Assembly: GCA_009602725.1 (NCBI GenBank)
Contig: WELB01000156.1
Coordinates: 244,545 to 298,119 of the forward strand
Source of the DNA: Spirogloea muscicola
Lineage: Eukaryota > Streptophyta > Zygnematophyceae > Spirogloeales > Spirogloeaceae
Direction of reading: 5' to 3'
DNA length: 53,575 bases
Shown: positions 1 through 11,540 of the stretch, piece by piece
How the letters are laid out: every line of letters starts with the position of its first letter
Numbering within the stretch: position 1 is the stretch's first letter
The notes under the pieces: model-generated
Seen by the model: only the letters and a program-made list of their open reading frames with translations
The model's database searches: none
Told to the model about the DNA's origin: nothing
Position numbers and translations under genes: made by a program

Positions 1-109
1 TGCGGCGGCGGTCGCGGGAGCAGCTCTGGTGGCGCCGGCTGGTGTTGGCTTGCGGCATCACCGGCGGCGCCCGTTGCCCGGGAGGGCCCCGGCTTCGGCA
101 GCCAGCGCC

Positions 110-141
<32 letters not shown>

Positions 142-147
142 CGCGCG
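1..147 (+). promoter_or_regulatory. Promoter/5' leader of XPD with CGG triplet run
   Basis: Very GC-rich sequence directly upstream of the XPD ATG. An uninterrupted CGG run at about 112-140 ends a few bases before the start codon, so it is probably transcribed as 5' leader. No TATA-like box is seen. The window edge cuts off the rest. Confidence 0.4.
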
Positions 148-3100
148 ATGAAGTTCAAGCTGGAGGGGCTGACGGTGTACTTTCCCTACGAGTTTATCTA
201 CCCAGAGCAGCATGCGTACATGCTGGAGCTCAAGCGCGCGCTGGACGCGCGCGGGCACTGCCTGCTGGAGATGCCGACGGGCACCGGCAAGACCATCACG
301 CTCCTCTCCCTCATCACCTCCTACCAGGTGACACGCCCTCTGAGTCCCTCCACGATCAAACCCCACACCCCTTCACATGGTTATCCTCTTGAAGCCTTTG
401 GGTTCTTCGGCTCTGACCTGAACCACGATATGGACACGGTTTCTCCTACCGACGTTAATAGTCAGATATAGTAACAACTACTCCTACATTGAGGTCCGGC
501 CCCCGACGGTCGAGGCTTTGGCTGTGACTTAGGGGTGATGGGTTCAGGGTTTTAAGGCCGACTTAGCACCTTCACTTTCCCTCAGAGATGCCAAAATACC
601 AGAGATCGCAATCGGAGTGTGTGGCTCCAAGCCCTTGATTTACGTCCCTTCCCATTGCACAAGAAACGTTGCAGAAGGCACCAATAGCAAGTCCTTCATG
701 CCAGCCCGCCCGTCAGCCGTCAACAACGGCAGTCTGGCTGGGCTTGGCCTGCCTGCTCTGCAGACAGCAAGCAGCGGGTGACCTCCTACGCTCACGAGGC
801 TTTCAAACTGACGTCTTTCTGCACACTGTGCCCTGGCGGTGTCACGCAGCTCGCAAACCCGGGCATGGGAAAGCTGATATATGCCACGCGCACTGTCCAC
901 GAGATGGAGAAGGTTGGCAGTGCAGAGCGCAGTTGGCCGGCTGTGGCAGACTCAGTTGCAATTGTCTGCAGCGTGCGCATGTCAGATAAGGAAGCCTGAC
1001 ACAGGGCTCAAGCTCAAGGAAAGCCCATTTCAAGCCTGAAGCCCCTACTAATAAAACCGTTATTGGTAACCATAAGCCCTTGATCTGGACCGTGCAACAC
1101 TGAAGACATACCCTGCGAGCTGGCAACAGGTCCTGGCGGAATTGCGCCAGTTGCAAGCGTACCAGGAGAAGGAGATTGGCAAGGCAGCACAGATCCTGGC
1201 GCTGGGCCTGAGCTCGCGCAAGAACCTCTGCGTCCACCCCCGCGTTGGGGGCGAGGGCTCGCGCGACAGCGTCGATAGTGGCTGCCGCAAGCTGACCGCG
1301 TCGTGGGTGCGCGCCGCTGCAATGGAGAGTCACGCCGACATTGAGCTCTGCGACTTCTTCGAGGGCTATGAGAAGAAGGGTGCTGATGCGCTGCTGCCAG
1401 CCGGCGTGTACACGCTCGCTGAACTGCGCCGCTTTGGGCGTGAGAAGGGCTGGTGCCCGTACTTCCTCGCACGCCACATGATTACCTTTGCTAATGTTGT
1501 TGTTTACAACTACCAGGTGTGCAAACCCACCCCTCCCTTTACTCACACACCGCAAGCTGCTCATAACCCCTCCACCAGCTGCTATACATTTACGACAGCC
1601 TCCTGGATCAGAGGTTGTGGTGTACTGTATCTTTGAAGGAGTTTGAGTACTGCTGAGGGTCTTGTTTTGGATCTCTTGCTGGATGCAAGCTGGCCGCAAC
1701 CCTTCTGTCAGCCCGTTGCAGTGACTGGGAGGACTGGGGCTTGCTAACTCGCAAAGACATTCAGTTGTACAATATAGAAACTATGCCTTGATTCTTGACA
1801 CTCAAACCTGGAATGTTGAATATTGATGTGGGCTGAAGCGTAGTTCTTTTCTGCAGTATCTGCTTGACCCCAAGGTGTCGGGCATCATTTCACGGGAGCT
1901 GGAGAAGGAGTGCGTGGTCGTCTTCGACGAAGCTCACAACATCGACAATGTGTGCATTGAGGCGCTTAGTGTGAACCTCCGCCAGCAGACGCTGGATGGC
2001 GCCTCGCGCAATCTGGCCAAGCTCAATACCACAATTGAGAAGTAGGGTCTCCTGTCTCCCGCCTTGGCCATTCCCACCTCCCCACCTATACTGCACTCTC
2101 ATGGTTACACGGAACGACGTAGTCCTGCAATGACGTAGCCCTTCTGCCCTCTTCCCTGGCTCTTCAGCTTCTGTCTTGATTGAACGTGGCAATCGAGCTT
2201 ACAATGTGCCACAGCATGGATCTGGACAGATGGGTCCACTTTGACAAGCAGGTGCCAATGTTGTCACCAACCTGGGCACCTGCCCTGATGCCACAGGCAG
2301 CTTCCTTTCATTCATAGTAATGAGTTACCCGATAAGCAATGTTGCTATTGCCAGATTCAAGGAGACTGATGCTACGCGGCTGCGGGCAGAGTACAATCGG
2401 CTAGTCGAGGGCTTGGCGCAGCGCGGCAACCTTCCTGGTCAGCCTCTGTCCAGCATCCACTCCGCAAGAAGCCAGCCATGATTCAAGGCACTGATGGTGC
2501 TCTGCTCCATCAGTGCTTGGCAAGCACTCTGGCGGTGCTTGCCAAGTCAAGAGCTGAGTTCTCACTCGCCACTCAGCTGCTGGCTCCTGCTGCAGCATCA
2601 GACACGTGGTTCGCAAACCCCGTGCTTCCAGCCGACATCCTCAAGGAGGCCGTTCCAGGCAACATCCGGCGCGCCGAGCACTTTGTAGCCTTCCTGCGCC
2701 GCTTCATCGAGTACCTCAAGAGTCGCATGAAGGCCGATCAGGTTGAGCCAGCACACTCAAACTCAGGGACTGCAGCTAAGCGACATCATATGCTGTATAC
2801 ATAGCTGAGCGCTTGCTTAGGTCAAAATTCTTGTACGTTCGGATCTGCTTTAGGGTTCAGGTTCGAGTCCTAGACCATGGATTGCTAAGTAGGACATTGA
2901 ATCCTATATCTAAAAAGGCCTACCATTGCTTGTGCTCGCTGGCAGGTGGAGAGCGAGGGGCCCACGTCTTTCCTCGCATCGCTGCAGTCGGTCGTTGGCA
3001 TCGACCAGAAGACGCTCCGCTTTTGCTATGATCGACTGCAGTCGCTGCTCCTCACGCTGGAGGTCACCAACACGGACGAGTTCATGTACCTCCAGAGTGT

Positions 3101-5711
3101 CTGTGACTTTGCTACACTCATTGGGACGTATCAGCGCGGCTTTGCTGTCATCATGGAGCCCTTTGACGAGCGCATGCCCCACATCCCCGACCCTGTCCTG
3201 CAGGTCAGCCAGCCCGTTTCCAATCCATTATTTAGTATCTCATGTGAAATATGAATTAATGAGAGGCTAAGGGTCTGATCACTTTTACATGAGGATGGAC
3301 AGAGAATAGCAGTGCCCTATGGCAGGGTTTAGATCTTATAACAAGCACCTTATGCCCATCTGGCATGCTGAGGAGTATTGTATCGTAGTGGCTACGACTT
3401 CAGCTTAGCTCCTGCAATGTCATAGCACTAGGCATCTTCTTACTGATTGAAGTGATTTCTTTTCACGTCATTGACTTCAAACCCTGCATTAGCATTTTGC
3501 CTGCATGTGAGTTGTTCTCCGGATTGTTACTCATGACTCAACCTGAATCAATTGGCTTGACATGCAGCTTTGCTGCCTGGACGCTTCGCTGGCAGTCAAG
3601 CCGGTGTTTGAGCACTTCCAGTCAGTAGTCATCACGTCCGGCACACTGAGCCCCATTGACTTGTACCCACGTCTCCTCAACTTCAACCCGGTGTCCATTC
3701 AGAGCTTCTCAATGTCGCTCTCTCGCGACTGCCTGTGCCCTATGGTCCTTACTCGGGGCAGGTGAGAAAGTGCTAGCTTGCCAGTCAGTAAGTCACATGC
3801 AGCAGCCTTGTGTTGACCACGTGCTGGTGTGCATATAACATCGTCAGAAATCTATTATATGTACTAGCAGATGTGTGAACATGTCTGCGGGAATTCTTGT
3901 TGCAGTGACCATTTGCCAGTCAGTACCAAATTCGACATGCGGAGCGACCCCGGCGTCGTTCGCAACTATGGGCGCCTGCTAGTGGAGATGGTTGCGGCTG
4001 TGCCAGACGGCATAGTTTGCTTCTTTGTCTCCTACTCTTACATGGATGGCATCATCAACACCTGGAATGAGATGGGAGTCCTCAAGGTTTCACACACACA
4101 TTTGCCGGTCTATATGGAGATCAGGTTATAGAAGTAGGAGCATTTGATGAAATTCTGCAGAAAGAGCTCCACTATCTTGCCTTGCACGACCTTGTGTGCC
4201 TATCCACCTGATGCTAAACCCAATCTTGAGGGCGTGGACCTTAGCTCCACAGTAGAAGAGTATTACTATTTGACTCTGCTGAGAAGCACTGCTATCCTTT
4301 TATAGGATTGTCATCCACTACTCTCGGCTGTGAGCAGGAGGTTATGCAGCACAAGCTGGTCTTCATTGAAACGCAAGACGTGGTCGAGACGACCCTGGCG
4401 CTTGACAATTATCGCCGCGCCTGCGATTGTGGGCGTGGCGCTGTCTTCTTCTCCATTGCTCGGTGAGCATGTCCAGAGGCCGATCTTGACAACCCTGTAC
4501 ACCACACCAACCTGCTATTGCATCATCGTGGTTGTTATTGACTGCTGGCTTAATGTTCATGCCTATCTCCAGAGGAAAGGTGGCAGAGGGTATTGATTTT
4601 GACCGTCACTATGGCCGCTTGGTTATCATGTATGGCGTACCCTTTCAGTACACGCTGAGTCGGTGAGTGGGTCAGCTGTCACTGCACCCCCTTTCACATC
4701 TCCCACTTCATGCTAAGCATTCGGATAAGATGGCATCCACCAATGGAGCTCTCATAAGTAGTGCTCTGTTGCGGCAGAATATTGCGGGCACGCTTGGAGT
4801 ACCTCAGAGAGACGTTCCAGATAAAGGAGAATGACTTCTTGACATTTGATGCTGTGGTATGAGATCTTGCATCGCTTGAATCTTCGAATCCATCAGTTAT
4901 GCTGCTAGGATAGGAAGTTGGCGGTGCAAGCTGTTGCAGCTTGTGAATGTTGCTGCATTGCAAATGGTGGCAACATGCACCATGCAACATGCTGGCTTGC
5001 CATGCCTATGGCCCAATGTCCTTGAGTGCTTTCAGAGGCAAGCGGCTCAGTGTGTGGGGCGCGTCATCCGCTCCAAGGCCGACTATGGCATGATGATTTT
5101 TGCGGACAAGCGGTGAGATCCAAGCACGAGCACTGGCTGCTGATAAGTAAAGTGATTGGACATGCTCTAGGTGTGCCGAAGTCCTTTGGGGTGTTAAAGA
5201 CATTTTCCGGATGCTGCAAAAGGAGTGTGTGAGATTCTATGTATGATGGAAGAATGTTGCTGGCTATTGTAATCGAGTTGTGAATAAATATGTGGAGCTG
5301 CGCCGGCGCAGCATGCAACGCCCACATCACCTTCACTTGTGTTCAATGTGCAGCTATAATCGACACGATAAGAAGTCGAAGCTGCCAGCGTGGATACTGA
5401 CCCACTTGAAGGACGCGCACCTCAATCTGAGCACCGACATGGCCCTGCACATTGCTCGGGAGGTCTGCCCTGGCAGCTATATGCATAGTCCCTTGTCATC
5501 TGCAATGGTGCCGGAGCAAGTCTGCGTTGTTAAAATGTAAAAGAATGCAAATAAGGGTTACTGCACTCCCTCATAGCTACTCATGGCTATGAATTTGGCT
5601 GTCCTCCGCGTGTCTCAGTTTCTGAGGAGGATGGCACAGCCATATGACCGTATGAGTACGCGAAATGGCACGCTGCTCTCAGAGGCGGACGTGGCCGCCA
5701 TGGAGCTTTAG
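148..5711 (+). CDS. XPD: TFIIH helicase subunit XPD (ERCC2/RAD3), complete, 15 exons
   Basis: 5'-3' DNA helicase of TFIIH, acting in nucleotide excision repair and transcription initiation in the nucleus. Exons: 148-327, 850-912, 1130-1516, 1857-2041, 2355-2437, 2596-2741, 2946-3203, 3568-3761, 3906-4086, 4338-4462, 4573-4662, 4778-4856, 5036-5112, 5354-5462, 5619-5711. All introns are GT-AG and the phases close to 749 residues, close to the human length of 760. Walker A MPTGTGKT lies at residues 42-49 and the DEAH box at 234-237. The four Fe-S cluster cysteines fall at 115, 133, 155 and 190, almost exactly the human spacing. Motif VI ([10 protein letters not shown]) is in exon 13. The start is the first ATG and gives the family's conserved N-terminus. 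Nothing is missing, so this looks functional. The family assignment is certain; single splice sites could be off by a few bases. Confidence 0.97.
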
Positions 5712-7599
5712 GGCCTTCCAGTCAGCCGCGACAAGCACACCTTTGTGCGGCAGCTTGCAGCAGCCCCACCTTCTGCAGCAGCCCATCCGAGCATCATGCA
5801 GGTGGGCTCTGAGTGGGCTCTGAGCAGACCATTGCAGGCCACAGGTATCTTACACAGGTGCCTTACAGTGTCGCTCAACAAACCCCTCTGGAAGCTGACA
5901 AAGTCTGGTTTTCCCCAGGGCCTTGGCATTAGTGCAGCTGGCCGCTTAGCAATCTTGGTGGTTGGAGCTCCGCGGACGCGCTAGTGGTCTCATGGGAGCT
6001 CCATGTCCAGTGGCAAAGCTGCAGGTTTCTGCATGGGGCTAATTCCTGCTTCAGTTACCCTGCTATCAGGCACATCTGCTTTGTATAGGACCTCTGTCAG
6101 CATAGCGTCACTGGGAAGCAGCAGCCAGATATCTGCGAGAGGGCGCACCTCTGGGGACTTTGGCTGCTACTCGGAATAGGATCCATGCTGAAGGAGGTCG
6201 TGTGTCATCCTTGCGGCTCTCAAAGGCGATCGTGGGCCCGTGTTTACAACAAAGAAAAGCACGGAGTGGCAGCGGGGGCTTGCCACTCGGCCAGAAAGAA
6301 TGCAAGAGGTATGTCAGCAGCCTGTAATTCTGGATGATAGGGGTGGCAGCAGCAGACCATAGGCTGAACAGGGAAGGGCACGACAATGTGCACATGAAGA
6401 CTGGGCTGCAATACCTGCTCCCATTGCTGCTAGCTTCAATTTGTTATCTGCAGCTTTGTGCGTGCTATTTCACATCTTCTGCTGCCTTGGTGATATTGCT
6501 GCTTCTATTGGCGCTGTGGCAGGCATTGCTGCAGTGGCACCTTGGCCATGTGTCAGCTACTCGGGTCAGCATGCAGGGCCAGCCACCAGAGTACAAGGTC
6601 GGCTCGTGTAGTAATCTGGTGATGTAAGTGCCGACTGCTCTCGGTCTCAGGCTCTGGGCCTAGGGGTTGTTGATGCCAGACTCACCAGGGGGCGTGGCAT
6701 AAACTTGGGGCCACCAAAGCTTGTCTGGGGTAGTAAGGAACAATCGCGCTCGCTGTCTAGCACTCTCCTGGCACTTCAGAATAACACTTTGAGCTTCCAG
6801 TGGTCATCTGGACTGCAAGTAGTGAATGCTGGACGGACAATGTGACAATGCATTGGGCAGCCTCACCTAGGCTGGCCAGGCAGCGTGCGGGACTCATGGG
6901 GCGGGGAGGCACTTCTAGACGTGTCACTCCGTGTGATGTGTGCCCAGAGTGCTCTTGGTCCTGGACCAGTCCACCAACAAGAATGTAAGGCTGTCATATT
7001 CATACAGACCATTGTTGTCATGGGGTTGGTGCATATGGCAAGCGGTGCCTAGACTGAAGTCTGGCGCAGTGGACTGATGAGACCTCAGAGGGCTTGGAGG
7101 AGAAGAGGCTCTTGCAAGGGGGTTCAATGGTTATGACAGGCCAGCCGAATATAAAGGTCAAGAGGAAGGTTAGAGTGGCTTTCCAAAGGGGCCTTGGCCC
7201 AGGACGGAAGAGGAGCCCCGGAGCCCAGGAGAGGCTGGTCTACCACGGAAGAAGCAGCACACAGTTGAAAGCTGAGCCCATAAGGCAGGCAGGACTAGCT
7301 AATGGCGTCCGTGCCAGAGAGTGGGTGACTGATAGACCAGCCCGAGAAAAAGAAGCCCTCTCCGGAGGGGGAAGAGTGTGGTCGTATGGTGCTCCCAGGA
7401 ACTGGCCATCCATCAGCCTGCTGGGCGAGCACTAAGCCACGCAGTGTGGCAATACTTGGCTGACAAAGGTAGCCTGTCGATTCTGTCTGTGCTCAATCGG
7501 GGGTACTGAAGTCCCTCTGCACTTGTGCATTCGCCTTCAGCTATCACTTTCGCCTGAACAGATACTAGCTCTGCTTGGCCTGCCTTTAACTCGATGAGC
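5712..7599. other. Gene-poor stretch after XPD, no recognised gene
   Basis: No known protein family was recognised. Two open stretches on the plus strand could be exons of an unrecognised gene: about 6097-6311, ending before a GTATGT donor-like site, and 6334-6627, which encodes a strongly hydrophobic segment (rich in Leu, Ala, Ile) with two possible membrane helices. Neither can be joined to flanking exons with confidence. A third plus-strand open frame (7094-7435) is Arg/Gly-rich and has no recognised similarity. The XPD 3' UTR must lie at the left end. Confidence 0.3.
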
Positions 7600-8460
7600 A
7601 CCGTCTGCCTTCTTTCTATCTTGATGAGGACGAACGACAAGCTCTTTCATTCTTCTTTCAGGGGGTGAAAGCTTCTCGACCACTGTGCAGCGTATGTTGG
7701 CCGTGCACTTACGGGCAGGCCGCCCTTTGGCTGCTGTTTCCGAACTTTGACAGGGCGACGCTTTTCCGCCCTCCAGTTTCGGCCATTTCAGACCTTGTTC
7801 AAGTCTTTTGCTCACTCGCGGGTACTGAGCTTCCCTCTGCATCGTCTTGTGTTTTGTAGTGTAGTCCTTTTCCGGCTCCTTTCTTTGGCTTTGGACATTG
7901 TCCATTCTTTTTGGGCTGGCTTTGCCAGCCCCTCTTCTCTATGGGCGAGCACTTTCTTTGGGCTTTTCCCGGCAGCTAGCCTTTCTGATGTGCGGCTCCT
8001 CACTCGTAGTTGTTGAGTGCTTCGTCCTACCCCAGTCCTGAGATAGCGCTTTTGGCCCCTTCGTAGTTTGGCCCCTTCAAACCTTGTAAATTTCTTTCGG
8101 GCTGGCTTTTCACAGCCATTGCCTGCCGTGGGAAAGCCACTTCTTCTCTTTGGGCTTGGCCTCTCATTGTCCGTGTTTTTGAAACTGGCTTTGCCAGCTC
8201 CTCTTCTCTATGGGCGAGCACTTTCTTCTCACAGCCACTGCCTTGCAAGGAAAGGGCTGTTTCTACTTCCTCCGATCTGCATATGTAGACTAGAGGTTAC
8301 TGTGCGTCCATTTGCAAAAACACCGGGGAAAGTTTCGTATTTCAGCCCTCCCGTCTCCGGACCTTGGTTACTCCTTCTGGGCTGGCCACTCGCAGGCATC
8401 GCCTTACTTAATAGTTGTTCCTTCTCTCTGAAAAGGGCCGATGGCTGTGAATACATCTGA
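7600..8460 (+). mobile_element. 5'-truncated retrotransposon tails, family A (hairpin type)
   Basis: Contains at least two degenerate 3' ends of the non-LTR element seen in full at 32706-36500. Around 7680-7790 the peptide reads like the element's C-terminus (LRAGR...), with frame breaks, followed by the 3' untranslated tail. The tail carries an 8-bp stem-loop at 7913-7931 (GGGCTGGC, loop TTT, GCCAGCCC), a shorter version at 8184-8198, and decayed ones near 8098 and 8380. The shared flank 'tctatgggcgagcac' follows two of them. No coding capacity is left. Confidence 0.75.
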
Positions 8461-8679
8461 CAGTCCTTGCTGTGAATGGCCAGCCAGAAGGACAGGCATG
8501 GACGGGTCCAGAAGGGCCAGAATGCGCAATAAGGCCCCAGGCAAAGCCAACTGAAACTCTTCGAGAAAGAAAGAGCTCTTCAAGAAAGGTGTCCACGTGT
8601 GGCCCACAGGAGCGAGAAAGCCGTCCCAATGAGACGGTTGCTCTGAAGTATGGAGTGTGTGTCAAGTGATGGAGGGCCT

Positions 8680-9060
8680 GTGTGGCCAAGTACAAAGGCA
8701 AGCACATTGACAAATGTACATCACATGCTGCCAAGCTGACCCGCTCAGTAACCACGAATCAGCACATAGAGGTCGGTAACTGATGCCCGAATACCGGACG
8801 GCAGTCGACCAGCCACCAACTAGGTCTCGACTAGCTTTTGATGCAAAGCTTAAGCCTGAGCTCGCTGCAGACAGGCTGACGCTCGACGTCGCAAAAAAGA
8901 CCAGTAGGCTGCCGGCATGCCCATCTGGGCTGGAAGCATATCCTTGCGTCGTGCGTATCCCAGACTCGCGATGTTCTCAAGTAGAGTATGGAAGCGAGGA
9001 CCCATGCAGCCGAAGTTGTCAACTGCGGCTGGTGGGAGGTATTCACTGCGGGGTTAGTCA
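8680..9060 (-). mobile_element. 5'-truncated retrotransposon tail, family B
   Basis: Minus-strand fragment homologous to 9276-9720, 10017-10436 and 43990-44400. In element orientation it holds a decayed C-terminal coding piece, the stop region next to the hallmark 'acccgctcagtaaccacg' (plus-strand reading), and a 3' tail running to the 'ggccaagtacaaaggcaagcac' stretch. Several frameshifts and stops make it non-coding. Confidence 0.7.
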
Positions 9061-9275
9061 GAAAAGTGTTGCACCTCCATTGAATGGCCAGCAATGTGAG
9101 TGGAAGGAATAGAGAATGACGCTTCCAGGAGAGGGCGGTCGCTGTGAGAGGCCAGCCCAGAAAGAAGAATGAACAGCTCGTTCAATGTGAGGCAATGGCT
9201 GTGAGAGTAAATGGCTGTGAGACGCCAGCCCAAAAGAAACGAATAGGGTCTGCAAGGGGCGGAAGGCGCAAGAAG
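9060..9275 (-). mobile_element. Family A tail fragments, minus orientation
   Basis: Two short pieces in which the reverse complement of the 'gggctggc' hairpin arm recurs (about 9149-9160 and 9221-9231) among purine-rich sequence. They lie between two family B tails, so this locus is a stack of independent insertions. Confidence 0.55.
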
Positions 9276-9720
9276 ACTCTTCCAGTACAAGGCAAGCACA
9301 TTGACAAATGTACGTCACCTGCTGCTAAGCTGACCCGCTCAGTAACCACGAGTCAGCACATAGAGGTCGCTAACTGATGCCCGAACTCCGGACGGCAATC
9401 GACAAGCTCTTGAGCTACCAGCTAAGGCTCGACCAGCTTCCTGATGCAGCGCATGAGCCTGAGCTCGCTACAGACAAGCTGACACTCGATGTCGCAAGAA
9501 TGACAAGTAGGCTGCCGGCATGCCCATCTGAGCTGGAAGCATATCCTCACGTCGAGTATATCCCAAACTTGCAATATTCTCCAGTAGGGTATGGAAGCGA
9601 GGACCCATGCAGCCGAAAGTTCAATTGCCGCCGGTAGGAGGTGATCGCTGCAGGGGTACTTAGTAGTGTAGGAGCTTTCTCTGCTCCTCCCACTGCGTGG
9701 CCAGCAATGTGCGTCCATGC
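9276..9720 (-). mobile_element. 5'-truncated retrotransposon tail, family B
   Basis: Second family B copy, colinear with the copies at 8680-9060 and 9860-10436. Decayed peptide pieces (LLPAAIEL, then a run matching the GYARRADVFPA segment of other copies in a different frame) show frameshifts. The 3' tail at 9276-9380 is nearly identical to that at 8690-8780. Confidence 0.7.
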
Positions 9721-9859
9721 GGAACTCTTGTACGCCTCCGTCACCACCACATCAACCAAGGCTCGTGGCACTCCGGCTCCTTTAGACCGTTCGCCCGAAG
9801 GGGCCCGAAAGCGCTTTCCCAAAATGCGCGCTTTTCTTTCTTTTCTTGCATTCCCAAGC

Positions 9860-10436
9860 TTTTCCTGTAGGACGATTACTTAATCATGTAAGCATGAGCC
9901 CGAGCACAAGGTGCAAAAGGGAAAATTTCGTGTATTTGAAACAAACGAAGGCCAAATGGCCAAGTACAATGCAAGCACATCTTAAGACCTACATAACCTA
10001 CAGTAGATTTACCCGCTCAGTAACCACGGGTCAAAACATGAAGGTCGCTAACTGATGCCTGAATATTAGATGGCAGATACGAAGCCCTTCTGCCACCAAC
10101 TAGAGCTCGCCCAGCTTTCTGGTGCAAAGCATTAGCCTGAGCACGCTGCAAACAGGCCGGAACTCGTTGTCGCAAGAACGACAGACATGCAGCTGGCAAG
10201 CCCATCTCAGCAGGAACCACATCTGCATGTCGTGTGTAGCCTAGATTGGCTATGTTTTGAAGGAGAGAAAGGAAACGAGGACCTAAGCAGCCAACGATGT
10301 CGATTGCCGCTGGCAGGAGCTGATCACATGGGGGGTAGTCGGAGTAGTGCTGCAACTCTCTTTCTCTGTTTAGCACTGCCCACTGCGTGGCCATGTGTGT
10401 CGATGCTGGACCTTTATAGGCCTCCGTAAACCACAA
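9860..10436 (-). mobile_element. Retrotransposon tail, family B, best-preserved C-terminal ORF
   Basis: The minus frame 10436-10017 is open for 139 codons. It reads LLPAAIDIVGCLGPRF..., then ...VPACLQRAQANALHQKAGRAL..., and ends SDLHVLTRGY-stop. The same order of blocks (FIPLAVDVHGAFG, SLQRSLAFAVHLRAGRAL, SDLHLLTRGY-stop) closes the full-length element at 36090-36408, so this is the C-terminus of a related reverse-transcriptase protein. The 3' tail continues to about 9915 and ends near 'gaaacaaacgaaggcc'. The left end is where the insertion was truncated during reverse transcription or has decayed. Confidence 0.8.
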
Positions 10437-11357
10437 CGGTGGTTACGGAGGGGGGGTCCGCCGCGTATGCAAGTCAAATCGCGCCCCCCACAGTCTGCCC
10501 GTCGGGACATGGCTGGGCGGAATCGCGAGGGTGCTTCCTGGGAGAGCCTCCCGCGCGCGTGCGCCACGCGGCGCGCCCGCGATGCCCCGTTCGTGCCACG
10601 CGGCGGGTGGTGGGCGCGGCAAGGGGATTTCGGGCCGCGGCCCGCACGAGGACCTGGTGACGCGAAGATGCGGGCACCCTGCGTGGGCAGACGGCGACGA
10701 TCGCGCGGAGCGGTGCTGATCGGACGGCTCCGGGCCGCGCTCGAGGGCCCCGGAAGCCCTAAAAGCGGCTCGGAGGGTTCGAATCCAGGGCGCGCGCGCA
10801 GGGGGCGGGATGCCCATTTACTGGCCACGGTTGATTGGCGCATCAAACGGACCGGCCGCCCCAATATTCGCTCCTACCCCTTCCCGCCCGGCCCAGAGTT
10901 CCTGATGTCTAATTCAACGACTTCTCATTTTCCGCCAACCTCAAGAAAGAAAGTGGTCTTCCAAAAAAAAGCCTCTGCCAAATAGACAGCTTCCGCGGCC
11001 GCGCTCGCTGTTTGGCGCCGTTTCCCGCCGCCTGGCAAGGAAGAAGGGAGAAGAAGTTCTGGGGGGACCTGGGACGGGGATAAGTAAGCTCATTCAGTTT
11101 ATTCAAAGGGGGGAACGATGAATCTGGCTCGCGGAGCCGGGAATACCGAAATGCTACGTCATTTGCCCACGGGAACGATTGACGGCCAGGACGCCAAACT
11201 TGGTCAGCCGGGGCGGCGCGCGAGAGCGCGGTATCTGGCTGGGAAGGGTGACCCCGGTCACACGACCATTCCGATCACGCCCGGGGGGGGCTGACCAGGA
11301 CCCCTTGCCTGCCTCCACCCGCCACCCACCCGAGCCCCACGCCTCCGCAGCCCGCTT

Positions 11358-11391
<34 letters not shown>

Positions 11392-11540
11392 TGTTTGCTG
11401 CCTCTGCGCGACGACGACGACATGGCTTGACTACCTTGCTGCGGCTCGGCGGAGCGCACTTGCTGCTGCCGGCCGCAGAGACGAGAACGGCGGCGGCCGC
11501 GGCGGCTGCGGAGACGGGCGGGCGGCGCCGTCGTGCCGGG
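10437..11540. other. GC-rich stretch and cyclin upstream region
   Basis: Bases 10440-10900 are extremely GC-rich and open in several frames on both strands, which is expected from composition alone; no family is recognised. A perfect tRNA B-box-like string (ggttcgaatcc, about 10776-10786) has no matching T-stem. Bases 11000-11540 should hold the cyclin promoter and 5' leader, including a CGC triplet run at about 11357-11391. A short upstream ATG (11422) opens a two-codon frame only. Confidence 0.35.
11357..11391. repeat. CGC trinucleotide microsatellite
   Basis: About a dozen tandem cgc units in the presumed 5' leader of the cyclin gene. It resembles the triplet run in front of XPD. Confidence 0.85.

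Noticed and set aside
2815-2885. Possible tRNA in an XPD intron (ggttcgagtcc)
   Set aside because: Only three T-stem pairs, no A box and no cloverleaf; the segment lies inside a well-supported intron.
7068-7110. ctgatgag core suggesting a hammerhead ribozyme
   Set aside because: The required GAAA after helix II and a cleavage triplet with flanking stems were not found; a similar string near 7624 fails for the same reason.
7600-10436. CRISPR-like array, because short repeats recur at intervals
   Set aside because: Repeats are in both orientations, differ in length and spacing, and align as retrotransposon 3' ends; the genome is eukaryotic.
10737-10800. Possible tRNA gene, from the string ggttcgaatcc
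   Set aside because: The bases on either side cannot form a T-stem beyond two pairs, and no A box or acceptor stem is present.
10370-10985. Long open frames on both strands (up to 196 codons)
   Set aside because: The region is extremely GC-rich, so stops are rare in all frames. The peptides are low-complexity Arg/Gly/Pro with no family resemblance.
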